This document shows, in pieces, positions 15,419 through 24,241 of a DNA stretch of 64,000 nt. How positions within the stretch are numbered: the stretch's first letter is position 1; each line of letters begins with the position of its first letter. The position numbers were made by a program, and so were the translations under genes. A model generated the notes under the pieces. That model ran no database searches and was not told where the DNA came from. It saw only the letters and a program-made list of their open reading frames with translations. This stretch comes from Tardiphaga sp052076105 (GTDB taxonomy: Bacteria; Pseudomonadota; Alphaproteobacteria; Rhizobiales; Xanthobacteraceae): assembly GCF_052076105.1 (NCBI RefSeq), contig NZ_CP197245.1, forward strand, positions 1,302,001 through 1,366,000. Direction: 5' to 3'.

Positions 15419-18388
15419 CTAGTTGAGCGTAGAAGAATGGGCGTTTGTGGAAGTGCTGTCGAGGCTCATGGCCAAGACGCGCGCGACGTGCAGCGCATGG
15501 CGCGCAGCGCCGTCAGCGATCTGGTGCCGGCAGGATGTGCCGTCGGCGACGATGAGCGTATTGGCGTCAGCCTTGCGCACGGCGGGTAGCAAGGACGCCT
15601 CGGCCATCTGGATCGAGACATCATAGGTGTCGGCGCCATAGCCGAATGCGCCCGCCATGCCGCAGCAACTGGATTCGATGGTCTCGACCTTCAGGTCCGG
15701 GATCAGGCGCAAGGCCTGTTCGACCGGCTTGAACGCACCAAAGGATTTCTGGTGGCAGTGGCCGTGGACCATCGCCTTCGGTGCGATAGGTTTGAGCGGC
15801 AATTGCAGGCGGCCGGCCTCGGCCTCGCGCACCAGGAATTCCTCGAACAACATGGCATGGGCGCTGACCGTCTTTGCCGTATCGTCCGATCGCAAGGACA
15901 ATAGTTCATCGCGCAGCGTCAGCAGGCAGCTCGGCTCGAGACCGACGATGGGGACGCCGCGCGCCGCGAAGGGTGCATAGGTGGCGACAAGGCGATCAAG
16001 CTCGGCGCGGGCCTGATCGACAAGGCCGGCCGAGAGGAACGTGCGGCCGCAGCACAGTGCGCGGCTGCTGCGATCCACCGGCTTTGGCAGATGCACGCGA
16101 TAGCCACCGGCGATAAGCACGCGCAGCGCGTCGTCGAGATTCTCGCGCTCATAAGCGCGGTTGAAGGTGTCGGCGAACAGCACGATCTCGCGGCCATCGG
16201 CGGGGCCGACGGCTTCGGCATCCCTGTGAAACACGTCGCTGCGCCATTCCGGCAGGCTACGTTTGGCGCTGATCCCGGCATAGCGTTCCAGAAGGCTGCG
16301 CAGCAGCGGGCTCTTGTTGCGCAAATTCGCCAGCGGCGCTGCGCGTGCTGCCAATGCAGCATAGCGCGGCAGATAGCCGACAAGGCGATCGCGTAGCGTG
16401 AGGCCGTGCTTCGCGGCACGGGCGGCCAGAACCTCGATCTTCATCTTCGCCATATCGACGCCGGTCGGGCATTCATGGCGGCACGCCTTGCACGACACGC
16501 AGAGTTTCATCGTGTCGGCCATGGCATCCGAGGTCAGCGCATCCGGGCCGAGCTGGCCGGAGATTGCCAGCCGTAGCGTGTTGGCGCGGCCGCGGGTGAC
16601 GTCCTTTTCGTTGCGGGTCGCACGATAGGACGGGCACATCACGCCGCCCTCCAGCTTCCGGCATGTGCCATTGTTGTTGCACATCTCGATGGCGCCCTGG
16701 AAACCGCCTCCGGCGCCGGGCCAGGCTGACCAGTCGAGCGCAGTCTTGAGTTCGCCGACGCGATAATCTGGTGGGTAACGAAACAGCAAACGATCATCCA
16801 TCTTGGGGGGATCGACGATCTTGCCGGGATTGAAGATGTTTTGCGGATCGAAGCGCTTCTTCACTTCGGCAAAGTCGCTGATGATCCGCTGGCCGAACAT
16901 TTCGGCGTGGAATTCCGAACGCACGAGTCCATCGCCGTGCTCGCCGGAATGCGAGCCCTTATATTCCCGGACCATCGCGAATGCTTCTTCGGCGATGGCG
17001 CGCATCGCCTTGACGTCCTTGTCGAGCTTCAGGTTCAGCACCGGGCGCACATGCAGGCAGCCTTCGGAGGCGTGTGCGTACATGGTGCCCGTCGTGTCGT
17101 GCTTCCTGAAGATCGCGGACAGGCGTTCGGTATAGTCGGCCAGATGCGGTAGCGGCACCGCGCAGTCCTCGATGAAGGAGACTGGCTTGCCGTCCTGTTT
17201 CATCGACATCATGACATTGAGGCCGGCCGCGCGGAACTCAGCGATACCGGTCTGCAGCGCAGGCTCGGTGACATCGACGACGCCGCCCCATTTGCGCGTC
17301 GGGTTGTTCCAGCCAAAGCCGAGGTCGCCCATGAGTTCGCCGAGCTCTTTCAGCTTGGCGGCATTGGCAGCCTGATCCGCTTCGGCGAATTCGACGATCA
17401 GCAGCGCATCGGGATCGCCGCGCACGGCGCTCTTGATGATCGGCTGGAACATCGCGATGTCGCGGCCGAGGGCGATCATGGTGCGGTCGACCAGTTCGAC
17501 GGCGATCGGCTTGAGCTTGACCAGATGCTGGGTCGCATCCATCGCTTCATAGAAGCTGCCGAAGTGACAGACGCCGAGCGCCTTGTTGCCGATCAGCGGC
17601 CACAGCTTGAGTTCGACCTGTGTGGTGAAGGCGAGGGTGCCTTCGGAGCCCACGAGGAGATGCGCCAGGTTGTTGGCGGTGTTGCGCGGTGTGAGCGCAT
17701 CGAGATTGTAACCGCCGACGCGGCGCTGCACCTGCGGGAAACGCTCCGCGATCTCGGTCGCTTCGCGTTCGCCGAGCGCCAGCATGTCGCGAAACAGGGC
17801 AGGCGCATCGTCCCCGGAATTCACTTCGCCGAAATGCAGCAGGTTGCCATCGGCCAGTGCGGCGTCCATCGCAATCGTGTTGTCGCGCATGGTGCCATAG
17901 CGCAGCGAACGGCCGCCGCAGGAATTGTTGCCGGCCATGCCGCCGATGGTGGCGCGCGAAGCGGTGGAGACATCGACCGGAAACCACAGCCCGTGTTTCT
18001 TTAGTTGCCGGTTGAGATCGTCCAGCACGATGCCGGGCTCGACGATGCAGGTGCGGTTCTCGACGTCGAGCGAGATGAGCTTGTTGAGATGTTTGGAGAG
18101 GTCGATGACGATGCCGTCATTGACGGTCTGTCCGCATTGCGAGGTGCCGCCGCCGCGCGGAGTGACGATACGGCCATCGTCGCGGCAGATCGCCAGCGCG
18201 CGCAGCGCCTCGTCGATGGTGCGCGGCACGACGACGCCGAACGGTACGATCTGGTAGAACGAGGCATCGGTGGCATAACGGCCGCGATTGAACGGGTCGA
18301 AGAAGACGTCGCCGGAGACTTCCCGCGACAGCCTGGCCGCCAGCGCGCTGTCCGCAGCCGTGCTCCGAATGATTGCCGCCTTCGCCAT
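15419..18388 (-). CDS. FAD-linked oxidase fused to a 4Fe-4S/CCG dehydrogenase (YdiJ/GlcD-GlcF-like)
   Basis: A 989-residue fusion. Residues about 30-540 form a PCMH-type FAD-binding domain (VTPRGGGTSQCGQ, 75-87) with the GlcD-type C-terminal oxidase domain. Then come the cysteines C570/C576 before MCPSY and a full 4Fe-4S motif C630-x2-C633-x2-C636-x3-C640P. The C-terminal part has two CCG modules (ALCCGRTF and SSCCGMAG). The architecture matches YdiJ/D-2-hydroxyacid dehydrogenases, which oxidise D-2-hydroxy acids (glycolate, lactate, 2-hydroxyglutarate) and pass electrons to quinone or a carrier. It is divergent from serine-glyoxylate aminotransferase, 239 bp away, so a glycolate/glyoxylate role is plausible. 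Confidence 0.92.
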   Translation of the reverse strand: MAKAAIIRSTAADSALAARLSREVSGDVFFDPFNRGRYATDASFYQIVPFGVVVPRTIDEALRALAICRDDGRIVTPRGGGTSQCGQTVNDGIVIDLSKHLNKLISLDVENRTCIVEPGIVLDDLNRQLKKHGLWFPVDVSTASRATIGGMAGNNSCGGRSLRYGTMRDNTIAMDAALADGNLLHFGEVNSGDDAPALFRDMLALGEREATEIAERFPQVQRRVGGYNLDALTPRNTANNLAHLLVGSEGTLAFTTQVELKLWPLIGNKALGVCHFGSFYEAMDATQHLVKLKPIAVELVDRTMIALGRDIAMFQPIIKSAVRGDPDALLIVEFAEADQAANAAKLKELGELMGDLGFGWNNPTRKWGGVVDVTEPALQTGIAEFRAAGLNVMMSMKQDGKPVSFIEDCAVPLPHLADYTERLSAIFRKHDTTGTMYAHASEGCLHVRPVLNLKLDKDVKAMRAIAEEAFAMVREYKGSHSGEHGDGLVRSEFHAEMFGQRIISDFAEVKKRFDPQNIFNPGKIVDPPKMDDRLLFRYPPDYRVGELKTALDWSAWPGAGGGFQGAIEMCNNNGTCRKLEGGVMCPSYRATRNEKDVTRGRANTLRLAISGQLGPDALTSDAMADTMKLCVSCKACRHECPTGVDMAKMKIEVLAARAAKHGLTLRDRLVGYLPRYAALAARAAPLANLRNKSPLLRSLLERYAGISAKRSLPEWRSDVFHRDAEAVGPADGREIVLFADTFNRAYERENLDDALRVLIAGGYRVHLPKPVDRSSRALCCGRTFLSAGLVDQARAELDRLVATYAPFAARGVPIVGLEPSCLLTLRDELLSLRSDDTAKTVSAHAMLFEEFLVREAEAGRLQLPLKPIAPKAMVHGHCHQKSFGAFKPVEQALRLIPDLKVETIESSCCGMAGAFGYGADTYDVSIQMAEASLLPAVRKADANTLIVADGTSCRHQIADGAARHALHVARVLAMSLDSTSTNAHSSTLN

Positions 18389-18532
18389 GGATTACCGCCT
18401 TGCCCCTCTATCGTCCTGTCTTGCATCCGGATTCCGGCTTGGCAACCCGGAGGTGCCGCGCTCCGGCGATGACGAGGAGATACCGGAGGGATAAGAAATC
18501 CTCATGGCTGCCCCACGTTTTTCTTCGGCGCT

Positions 18533-18544
18533 CTGGTATACCAG
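18533..18544. promoter_or_regulatory. perfect 12-bp palindrome between divergent dehydrogenase and aminotransferase genes
   Basis: CTGGTATACCAG is fully symmetric and resembles operators of GntR-type repressors. It sits 84 bp upstream of the aminotransferase ATG and 145 bp upstream of the dehydrogenase ATG. No regulator gene is adjacent, so the protein that binds is unknown. Confidence 0.4.
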
Positions 18545-18627
18545 AAACGGGACAAGCCCTCTGAAAGGTGCTATCCGGGCGCTTCAATCAAATCGGCTCC
18601 AAAAAATCGATCTGGGAAGGACGAGAC

Positions 18628-19827
18628 ATGACCGTGCATACCGGAAGGCATTTCCTGCAGATTCCTGGCCCGACCAACGTACCCGACCGGGTGCTGCGGG
18701 CGATGGATATGCCCACGCTGGACCATCGCGGTCCCGAATTCGCCGAACTCGGTCTCCATGTCATTGCTGCGATGCAGCGTGTATTCCGGACCAAGCAGCC
18801 GGTTCTCATTTATCCCTCCTCGGGCACGGGCGCCTGGGAAGCCGCTATCGTCAACACGCTGTCGCCGGGCGACAAGGTGCTGATGGCCGAGACCGGCCAG
18901 TTCGCCACGCTGTGGCGGGGTCTCGCCGAGAAGTTCAAGCTCGACATCGACTTCGTGCCGGGCGACTGGCGCCATGGCGCCGACCTCGCCGAGATCGAGA
19001 AGCGTCTCGCTGCCGACAAGTCGCACGCCATCAAGGCCGTGATGATCGTCCATAACGAGACCTCGACCGGTTGCGTCACGCATCCGCAGGACGTCCGCAA
19101 GGTCATGGACCGCGTGAAGCATCCGGCGCTGCTGATGGTCGACACCGTGTCCGGCCTCGGCTCGCTGGAATATGAACATGACGCCTGGGGCATCGATGTC
19201 TCGGTGGCCGGCTCGCAGAAGGGCCTGATGTTGCCGCCGGGCCTCGGCTTCAACGCCGTGTCCGAGAAGGCGCTGGCAGCATCCAAGGCCAACAGTTCGT
19301 TCCGGTCCTATTGGGACTGGCAGGAGATCATCGCCGCCAACAAGCTCGGCTCCTGGCCCTACACGCCCGCGACCAATTTGCTCTACGCGCTGAAGGAAGG
19401 CGTGGCGATGCTGGAGGAAGAGGGGCTCGATAATGTGTTCGCCCGCCACAAGCGTCACGGCGCCGCCGCCCGCGCGGCCGTGAAAGCCTGGGGTCTCGAG
19501 ACGGTCTCGATCGAGTCCCATGATCACTCGCCGGCTTTGACCGCCGTGCTGATGCCGGACGGGCATGACGCCGACAGCTTCCGCAAGGTGGTGCTCGACA
19601 ATTTCGACATGTCGCTCGGCACCGGCCTCAACAAGTGGAAGGGCAAGATCTTCCGCATCGGCCATATCGGCCACTTCAACGACCTGATGCTGATGGGCAC
19701 GCTGGCCGGCGTCGAGATGGGTCTCGAACTCGCCAAGGTCCCGCACCGTGCCGGCGGCGTGATGGCAGCGATGGATGTGCTGACCGGCAAAAGCGTGGTG
19801 CCGATGACCAAGGCGGCGGTGGCTTGA
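18628..19827 (+). CDS. sgaA: serine--glyoxylate aminotransferase
   Basis: A 399-residue class V PLP aminotransferase. It begins MTVHTGRHFLQIPGPTNVPD, as typical SgaA proteins do, and has the PLP lysine at K198 in SVAGSQKGL. GTGAWEAA (67-74) binds the cofactor phosphate. It converts serine plus glyoxylate to hydroxypyruvate plus glycine, an entry step of the serine cycle or photorespiratory salvage. The ATG at 18628 follows GGGAAGGA; the frame from 18568 adds an implausible leader. A clear terminator follows. The divergent 2-hydroxyacid dehydrogenase could supply glyoxylate. Confidence 0.93.
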   Translation: MTVHTGRHFLQIPGPTNVPDRVLRAMDMPTLDHRGPEFAELGLHVIAAMQRVFRTKQPVLIYPSSGTGAWEAAIVNTLSPGDKVLMAETGQFATLWRGLAEKFKLDIDFVPGDWRHGADLAEIEKRLAADKSHAIKAVMIVHNETSTGCVTHPQDVRKVMDRVKHPALLMVDTVSGLGSLEYEHDAWGIDVSVAGSQKGLMLPPGLGFNAVSEKALAASKANSSFRSYWDWQEIIAANKLGSWPYTPATNLLYALKEGVAMLEEEGLDNVFARHKRHGAAARAAVKAWGLETVSIESHDHSPALTAVLMPDGHDADSFRKVVLDNFDMSLGTGLNKWKGKIFRIGHIGHFNDLMLMGTLAGVEMGLELAKVPHRAGGVMAAMDVLTGKSVVPMTKAAVA

Positions 19828-19869
19828 GGCCAGCGAATTCCCGTCTTTGAGGCCTAACAATCTACTGGA

Positions 19870-19897
19870 GGCTGGAGCATAATCGCTCCAGCCTTTT
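19870..19897 (+). terminator. rho-independent terminator after sgaA
   Basis: GGCTGGAGC, a 6-base loop, GCTCCAGCC and then TTTT: a 9-bp perfect stem followed by a T tract, 42 bp beyond the sgaA stop. Confidence 0.85.
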
Positions 19898-19939
19898 CAA
19901 TATGTTGCAGTAAAATTCTGCACCAGAGGAAGAATCAAC

Positions 19940-20737
19940 ATGAACGCGCCCATGCCTGCTTCTGAAGACCTGCTCTATTCCGTCGAGAACGGGATCGCGA
20001 AGATTACGTTCAACCGCCCGCAGGCGCGCAATGCGATGCTGTTCTCGATGTATGAGCGGATGGCGGAGATCTGCCAGGCGGCCAATGAGGACCGCTCGAT
20101 CAAGGCGATCATCCTGACCGGCGCCGGCGATAAGGCCTTCGCCTCGGGCACCGACATCTCGCAATTCCGCGAATTCAAGACGGCGCAGGATGCGCTCGAC
20201 TATGAAGCGCGGATCGACCGCGTGCTGACTGCGCTCGAAACCTGCCGGGTGCCGACCATCGCCGCCATCGCGGGCGCCTGTACCGGCGGCGGTGCCGGCA
20301 TCGCCGCCTGCTGCGACCTGCGCATCGGCACGGCGGCCACGCGTATGGGGTTCCCCATCGCCCGCACCCTCGGCAACTGCCTGTCGATGTCCAATATCAG
20401 CCGCGTGATGGCGCTGGTCGGACCGGCACGCACCAAGGACATGATCTTCACTGCGCGCCTGATCGAAGCTGAGGAAGCGCTGGCGCTCGGCCTGATCAAC
20501 GAGATCGTGCCCGATGTCGAGACGCTGCAGCGCCGCGCACTGGAACTCGCGCAACTGGTCGCCAGCCATGCCCCGATCACCCTCGAAGTGACCAAGGAGG
20601 CCGTCCGCCGGCTGCGCCCGACCTTGACTCGCGAAGAGGGCAAGGACCTCGTGCTCAAGGCCTATATGAGCGAGGACTTCCGCGAGGGCATGGATGCCTT
20701 CCTGAACAAGCGCAAGCCCAACTGGCAGGGCAAATAA
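19940..20737 (+). CDS. enoyl-CoA hydratase/isomerase family protein
   Basis: A 265-residue crotonase-fold protein (FNRPQARNAMLFSMYERM; DKAFASGTDISQF; GACTGGGAGIAACCDLRIG). The oxyanion-hole segments are intact, but the region that carries the second catalytic Glu in hydratases reads GFPIARTLGNC, with no Glu. It is therefore unlikely to be a standard hydratase; isomerase, lyase or hydrolase chemistry on an acyl-CoA is possible. The gene lies between sgaA (with a terminator in between) and a TctC transporter gene and looks monocistronic. Confidence 0.88.
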   Translation: MNAPMPASEDLLYSVENGIAKITFNRPQARNAMLFSMYERMAEICQAANEDRSIKAIILTGAGDKAFASGTDISQFREFKTAQDALDYEARIDRVLTALETCRVPTIAAIAGACTGGGAGIAACCDLRIGTAATRMGFPIARTLGNCLSMSNISRVMALVGPARTKDMIFTARLIEAEEALALGLINEIVPDVETLQRRALELAQLVASHAPITLEVTKEAVRRLRPTLTREEGKDLVLKAYMSEDFREGMDAFLNKRKPNWQGK

Positions 20738-20762
20738 CAATAACAGACAAGTTTAAGAACAG

Positions 20763-20789
20763 GGGCGGCGATTTCTTATGTCGCCGCCC
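20763..20789 (+). terminator. hairpin downstream of the crotonase gene
   Basis: GGGCGGCGA and TCGCCGCCC form a perfect 9-bp stem around a 9-base T-rich loop, 26 bp after the stop. No T tract follows, so this may be a factor-assisted or partial terminator. Confidence 0.5.
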
Positions 20790-20946
20790 GGCTATGCCGT
20801 GAAGAGCAAAAGGGGGGCCCCGCCCCCTGACCAAAGTCGGCCTTCGCATGCGCGGGACATGCTTGAAGTCACGGTCAATACCCCGCACAATAGAACCAAC
20901 GAAAAGTAGCGGGCAGCCAACGTCCGCGTCTACAGGGAAGAAACCA

Positions 20947-21942
20947 ATGTCCAAGTCGATTCGGGCTACAGCTGCGCTCGCGGCCGTGCTCGCCAGCGCG
21001 CCCATCCTCTCGTCTGCGAAAGCCTGGGAACCTACCAAACCCGTCGAAATCGTGGTTGCAGCGGGCGCCGGCGGCGCCTCCGACCAGATGGCACGCATGA
21101 TGCAGGCCGCGATCCAGAAGAACAATCTGATGAAGGCCCCGGTGGTGGTGTCGCTGAAGGGCGGGGCATCCGGCGCCGAAGCGCTGATCTATATGAAGTC
21201 CAGCGAAGGCGACGCCAACAAGGTGCTGATCGCCTATTCGCTGATCTACATGCTGCCGCTGTCCGCCAAGATCCCGTTCAACTGGCGCGACCTGACGCCG
21301 GTTTCCGTCGTTGCGATGGATCAGTTCGTTCTGTGGGACAATGCGTCAGGCGCCAAGACGGTGAAGGAATTCATCGCGGCCGCGAAGGCCGCGTCCTCGC
21401 CGTTCAAGATGGGCGGCACTGGCTCCAAGCGTGAAGACCATGTGCTGACGGTGTTCATGGAAAAGCAGACCGGCGCCAAGTTCTCCTATCTGCCCTACAA
21501 GTCGGGGGGCGAGGCGGCGACACAGCTTGTCGGCAACCACACCGAAGCCAACGTCAACAACCCCTCCGAAAATCTCGAAGTCTGGCGCGCCGGTCAGGTG
21601 CGAGCGCTCTGCGTATTTGACAAGGAGCGCATCTCCTACAAGACCAAGGTCACCGAGACGCAGTCGTGGAACGACATCCCGACCTGCAAGGAGGAGGGGC
21701 TCGACGTGCAGTATCTGATGCTGCGCGCCATGTTCCTGCCCGGCAAGGTGACACCCGAACAGCAGGCTTTCTATGTGGACCTGTTCGAGAAGGTGACCAA
21801 GACTCCGGAATACAAGGACTACATGGAGAAGCAGGCGCTGAAGCCGATCTTCCTGAAGGGGCCTGAGATGGTCAAATTCCTCGAGGAGGACGATGCGCTC
21901 AACAAGTCGCTGATGACCGAAGCGGGGTTTGTCGCGAAGTAA
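20947..21942 (+). CDS. tripartite tricarboxylate transporter substrate-binding protein (TctC/Bug family)
   Basis: A 331-residue periplasmic binding protein of the Bug family. The signal peptide (basic start, AALAAVLASAPILSSAKA) is followed by WEPTKPVEIVVAAGAGGASDQMAR, the family's first strand and phosphate-type loop. The ATG at 20947 follows AGGGAAGAAA; the longer frame from 20848 has no homology-like leader. With the TctB and TctA genes just downstream it makes a complete tripartite transporter for a carboxylate. The ligand is unknown. Confidence 0.92.
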   Translation: MSKSIRATAALAAVLASAPILSSAKAWEPTKPVEIVVAAGAGGASDQMARMMQAAIQKNNLMKAPVVVSLKGGASGAEALIYMKSSEGDANKVLIAYSLIYMLPLSAKIPFNWRDLTPVSVVAMDQFVLWDNASGAKTVKEFIAAAKAASSPFKMGGTGSKREDHVLTVFMEKQTGAKFSYLPYKSGGEAATQLVGNHTEANVNNPSENLEVWRAGQVRALCVFDKERISYKTKVTETQSWNDIPTCKEEGLDVQYLMLRAMFLPGKVTPEQQAFYVDLFEKVTKTPEYKDYMEKQALKPIFLKGPEMVKFLEEDDALNKSLMTEAGFVAK

Positions 21943-21952
21943 ACCCAACGAC

Positions 21953-22052
21953 TGTCATGCCCCGCGAAAGCGGGGCATCCAGTAAACGCCGACATCGAGA
22001 AGGCTGCTGACAGCACCGCATACTGGATCACCCGCTTTCGCGGGTGATGACG
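21953..22052. repeat. 100-bp paired palindromic repeat (REP/BIME-like)
   Basis: Two 32-base arms (21953-21984 and 22021-22052) are inverted copies of each other with few mismatches (tGTCATgCCCCGCGAAAGCG versus cGTCATcACCCGCGAAAGCG). Each also contains its own CCCGC-GAAA-GCGGG hairpin. The arms end in ATCCAGTA toward the 36-base centre. It sits between tctC and tctB. Similar single arms appear at 34915-34950, which suggests a dispersed family. It may act as an mRNA stabiliser or attenuator in this operon. Confidence 0.75.
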
Positions 22053-22106
22053 AGTTTCTTTGACGCGCGAGCATGCATCCTTTCTCCATCTGTAGAAGCC
22101 GTAACC

Positions 22107-22649
22107 ATGTCCAATACCGACCTCGAAATCATCGTCGAAGATCCCACCGCGCCTGAGGATGACTCCCCGTCGGTGGTCAGCACGCGCACCATCGAGATCA
22201 TCGTCTCGCTGGTGCTGCTGGCGCTGGCCGTCGCGCTCGGCTTCGACAACTGGCGTACCGGTATTGCCTGGGATTCCACCGGGCCTCAGCCCGGCTACTT
22301 TCCGTTCTATCTCTCGGTCATTCTCGGCGGCGCCAGCCTCTACGGACTGATCGCGACGTTCTTCGCCCGCAGTGGCGGTTCCGATACTTTCGTTACCCGC
22401 GCACAGTTGCGTCGCGTGGCGCTGGTGTTCATTCCCACCGCGCTGTTCTGCCTCGCAACGCAATTCCTCGGCATCTATGTCGCAAGTTTCGTGCTGATCG
22501 CGGGCTTCATGCGCATGGTCGGCAAGATCGCGCTGTGGAAGTCGTTGCTCACCGCCTTCGTGTTCACGGCGATCATGTTCGTCACCTTCGATGTCGCCTT
22601 CGACGTCATCATGCCGAAGGGGCCGATCGAATCGGCCCTCGGTCGCTAG
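22107..22649 (+). CDS. tripartite tricarboxylate transporter small membrane subunit (TctB family)
   Basis: A 180-residue protein with a ~30-residue acidic cytosolic start and four hydrophobic helices (about 32-50, 68-90, 108-130, 142-165), the usual TctB form. The residues DSTGPQPGYFPFYLS correspond to the conserved Gly-Pro-G-x-FP segment. I use the ATG at 22107. It lies between the binding protein and the large permease and is needed with TctA for membrane transport. The upstream frame to 22044 reads into the palindromic repeat. Confidence 0.88.
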   Translation: MSNTDLEIIVEDPTAPEDDSPSVVSTRTIEIIVSLVLLALAVALGFDNWRTGIAWDSTGPQPGYFPFYLSVILGGASLYGLIATFFARSGGSDTFVTRAQLRRVALVFIPTALFCLATQFLGIYVASFVLIAGFMRMVGKIALWKSLLTAFVFTAIMFVTFDVAFDVIMPKGPIESALGR

Positions 22650-22659
22650 GACTTAAGAT

Positions 22660-24177
22660 ATGGAAGCCTTCGGACTGTTGATGCACGGCTTCGCCGTGCT
22701 GATGACCTGGAAGATCATCTCGCTGATGGTCGTTGGTCTCGTGCTCGGCATCTTTGTCGGCGTGTTGCCGGGCCTCGGCGGGCCCAATGGCGTCGCCATC
22801 CTGCTGCCGCTCACCTTCACCATGGATCCGACCTCTGCCATCGTGATGTTGTCCTGCATCTATTGGGGCGCGCTGTTCGGCGGCGCCATCACCTCGATCC
22901 TGTTCAATATTCCCGGCGAGGCGTGGTCGGTGGCCACGACCTTTGACGGCTATCCGATGGCGCAGCAAGGCAAGGCGGCGGAAGCGCTGACGGCGGCGTT
23001 TACGTCGTCCTTTATCGGCTCGCTGGTGGCGGTGATGCTGATCACGTTTCTGGCGCCGATGATCTCATCCTTCGCGCTGAAATTCGGCCCGCCGGAATTC
23101 TTTGCGGTCTATCTTCTGACCTTCTGCTCTTTCGTCGGTCTCGGCCGCGAGGCCAAGCACAAGACCGTCATTTCGATGGCACTGGGGCTGCTGATCGCCG
23201 GCATCGGTATGGACACGGTGTCGGGCAATCTGCGCATGACCTTCGGCTCGGACAATCTCCTGCGCGGCATCAACTTCCTCGTCGCGGTGATCGGCCTGTT
23301 TGGCATCAGCGAAATCCTACTCACCATGGAAGAACGCCTCGCGCTGCGCGGCCACGCCGCCAAGATCAGCCTGCGTACGGTGCTGAAGGTCTGGATGGAT
23401 CTGCCGCGTTACTGGGTGACCCTGCTGCGCTCGTCCGTCATCGGCTGCTGGCTCGGGATCACGCCGGGCGGTGCCATTGCGGCGTCCTTCATGGGCTACA
23501 ATCTCGCCAAGCGCTTCTCCAAGGACTCCGAGAGCTTCGGCAAGGGCCGGATCGAAGGCGTTTTCGCGCCGGAAACCGCAGCGCATGCATCGGGCACCGC
23601 GGCGCTGCTGCCGATGCTGGCACTGGGCATTCCCGGTTCGGGCACTGCGGCGATTTTGCTCGGTGGCCTGATGGTGTGGGGCCTCAATCCAGGCCCGCTG
23701 CTGTTCGTCGAACACAAGGACTTCGTCTGGGGCCTGATCGCCTCGATGTATCTCGGCAATGTGGTCGGTCTCGTCATCGTGCTGACCACGGTGCCGATCT
23801 TCGCCTCCATCCTGCGCGTGCCGTTCGCGGCGGTGGCGCCGATGATCGTGGTCTCCTGCGCCATCGGCGCCTATGCGATCCAGAATGCGATGTTCGATAT
23901 CTGGCTGATGCTCGGCTTCGGCGTGGTCGGATATGTGTTCAAGAAGATCGGCATTCCCTTGGCGCCGTTCACGCTGGCGCTGGTGCTCGGCAGCCGCGCC
24001 GAAGACGCGTTCCGTCTCGCCATGATCGGCTCTGGCGGCAGCGTCGGTGTGTTCTGGTCCAACGGTCTCGTCGGCACCATCACCACGCTGGCGATCACGC
24101 TGCTGTTCTGGCCGGTGATCGACAAAGTGTTCAGCGGGGTGGGGCGGATGCTGAAGCCGGCTGCTCAAACGTCCTAA
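22660..24177 (+). CDS. tripartite tricarboxylate transporter permease, large subunit (TctA family)
   Basis: A 505-residue polytopic protein with about 12 membrane helices. The conserved TctA signature near residue 30 (GVLPGLGGPNGVAILLPLTF) and its repeat around 265 (IGCWLGITPGGAIAASFMGYN) are present. These two half-repeats form the translocation pathway. The gene starts 10 bp after tctB and completes the tctCBA transporter. It is convergent with the double-hydrolase gene; a weak hairpin lies in the gap. Confidence 0.93.
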   Translation: MEAFGLLMHGFAVLMTWKIISLMVVGLVLGIFVGVLPGLGGPNGVAILLPLTFTMDPTSAIVMLSCIYWGALFGGAITSILFNIPGEAWSVATTFDGYPMAQQGKAAEALTAAFTSSFIGSLVAVMLITFLAPMISSFALKFGPPEFFAVYLLTFCSFVGLGREAKHKTVISMALGLLIAGIGMDTVSGNLRMTFGSDNLLRGINFLVAVIGLFGISEILLTMEERLALRGHAAKISLRTVLKVWMDLPRYWVTLLRSSVIGCWLGITPGGAIAASFMGYNLAKRFSKDSESFGKGRIEGVFAPETAAHASGTAALLPMLALGIPGSGTAAILLGGLMVWGLNPGPLLFVEHKDFVWGLIASMYLGNVVGLVIVLTTVPIFASILRVPFAAVAPMIVVSCAIGAYAIQNAMFDIWLMLGFGVVGYVFKKIGIPLAPFTLALVLGSRAEDAFRLAMIGSGGSVGVFWSNGLVGTITTLAITLLFWPVIDKVFSGVGRMLKPAAQTS

Positions 24178-24211
24178 TGCTTGTGCTGCCTGCGTGATCT
24201 AGGTCGTAACG

Positions 24212-24241
24212 GACCGGATATTCGCCAGAACCGCTCCGGTC
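24212..24241. terminator. weak hairpin between convergent genes
   Basis: GACCGGA and TCCGGTC pair around a 16-base loop between the tctA stop and the 3' end of the leftward hydrolase gene. It is short and lacks a T tract. Confidence 0.3.

Noticed and set aside
18571..19860. 429-codon leftward frame opposite sgaA
   Set aside because: Shadow of a gene with a clear PLP-lysine motif and a terminator in the rightward orientation.
21953..22052. Possible CRISPR array or riboswitch
   Set aside because: There are only two arms, inverted rather than direct, and no spacers. It is a palindromic repeat.
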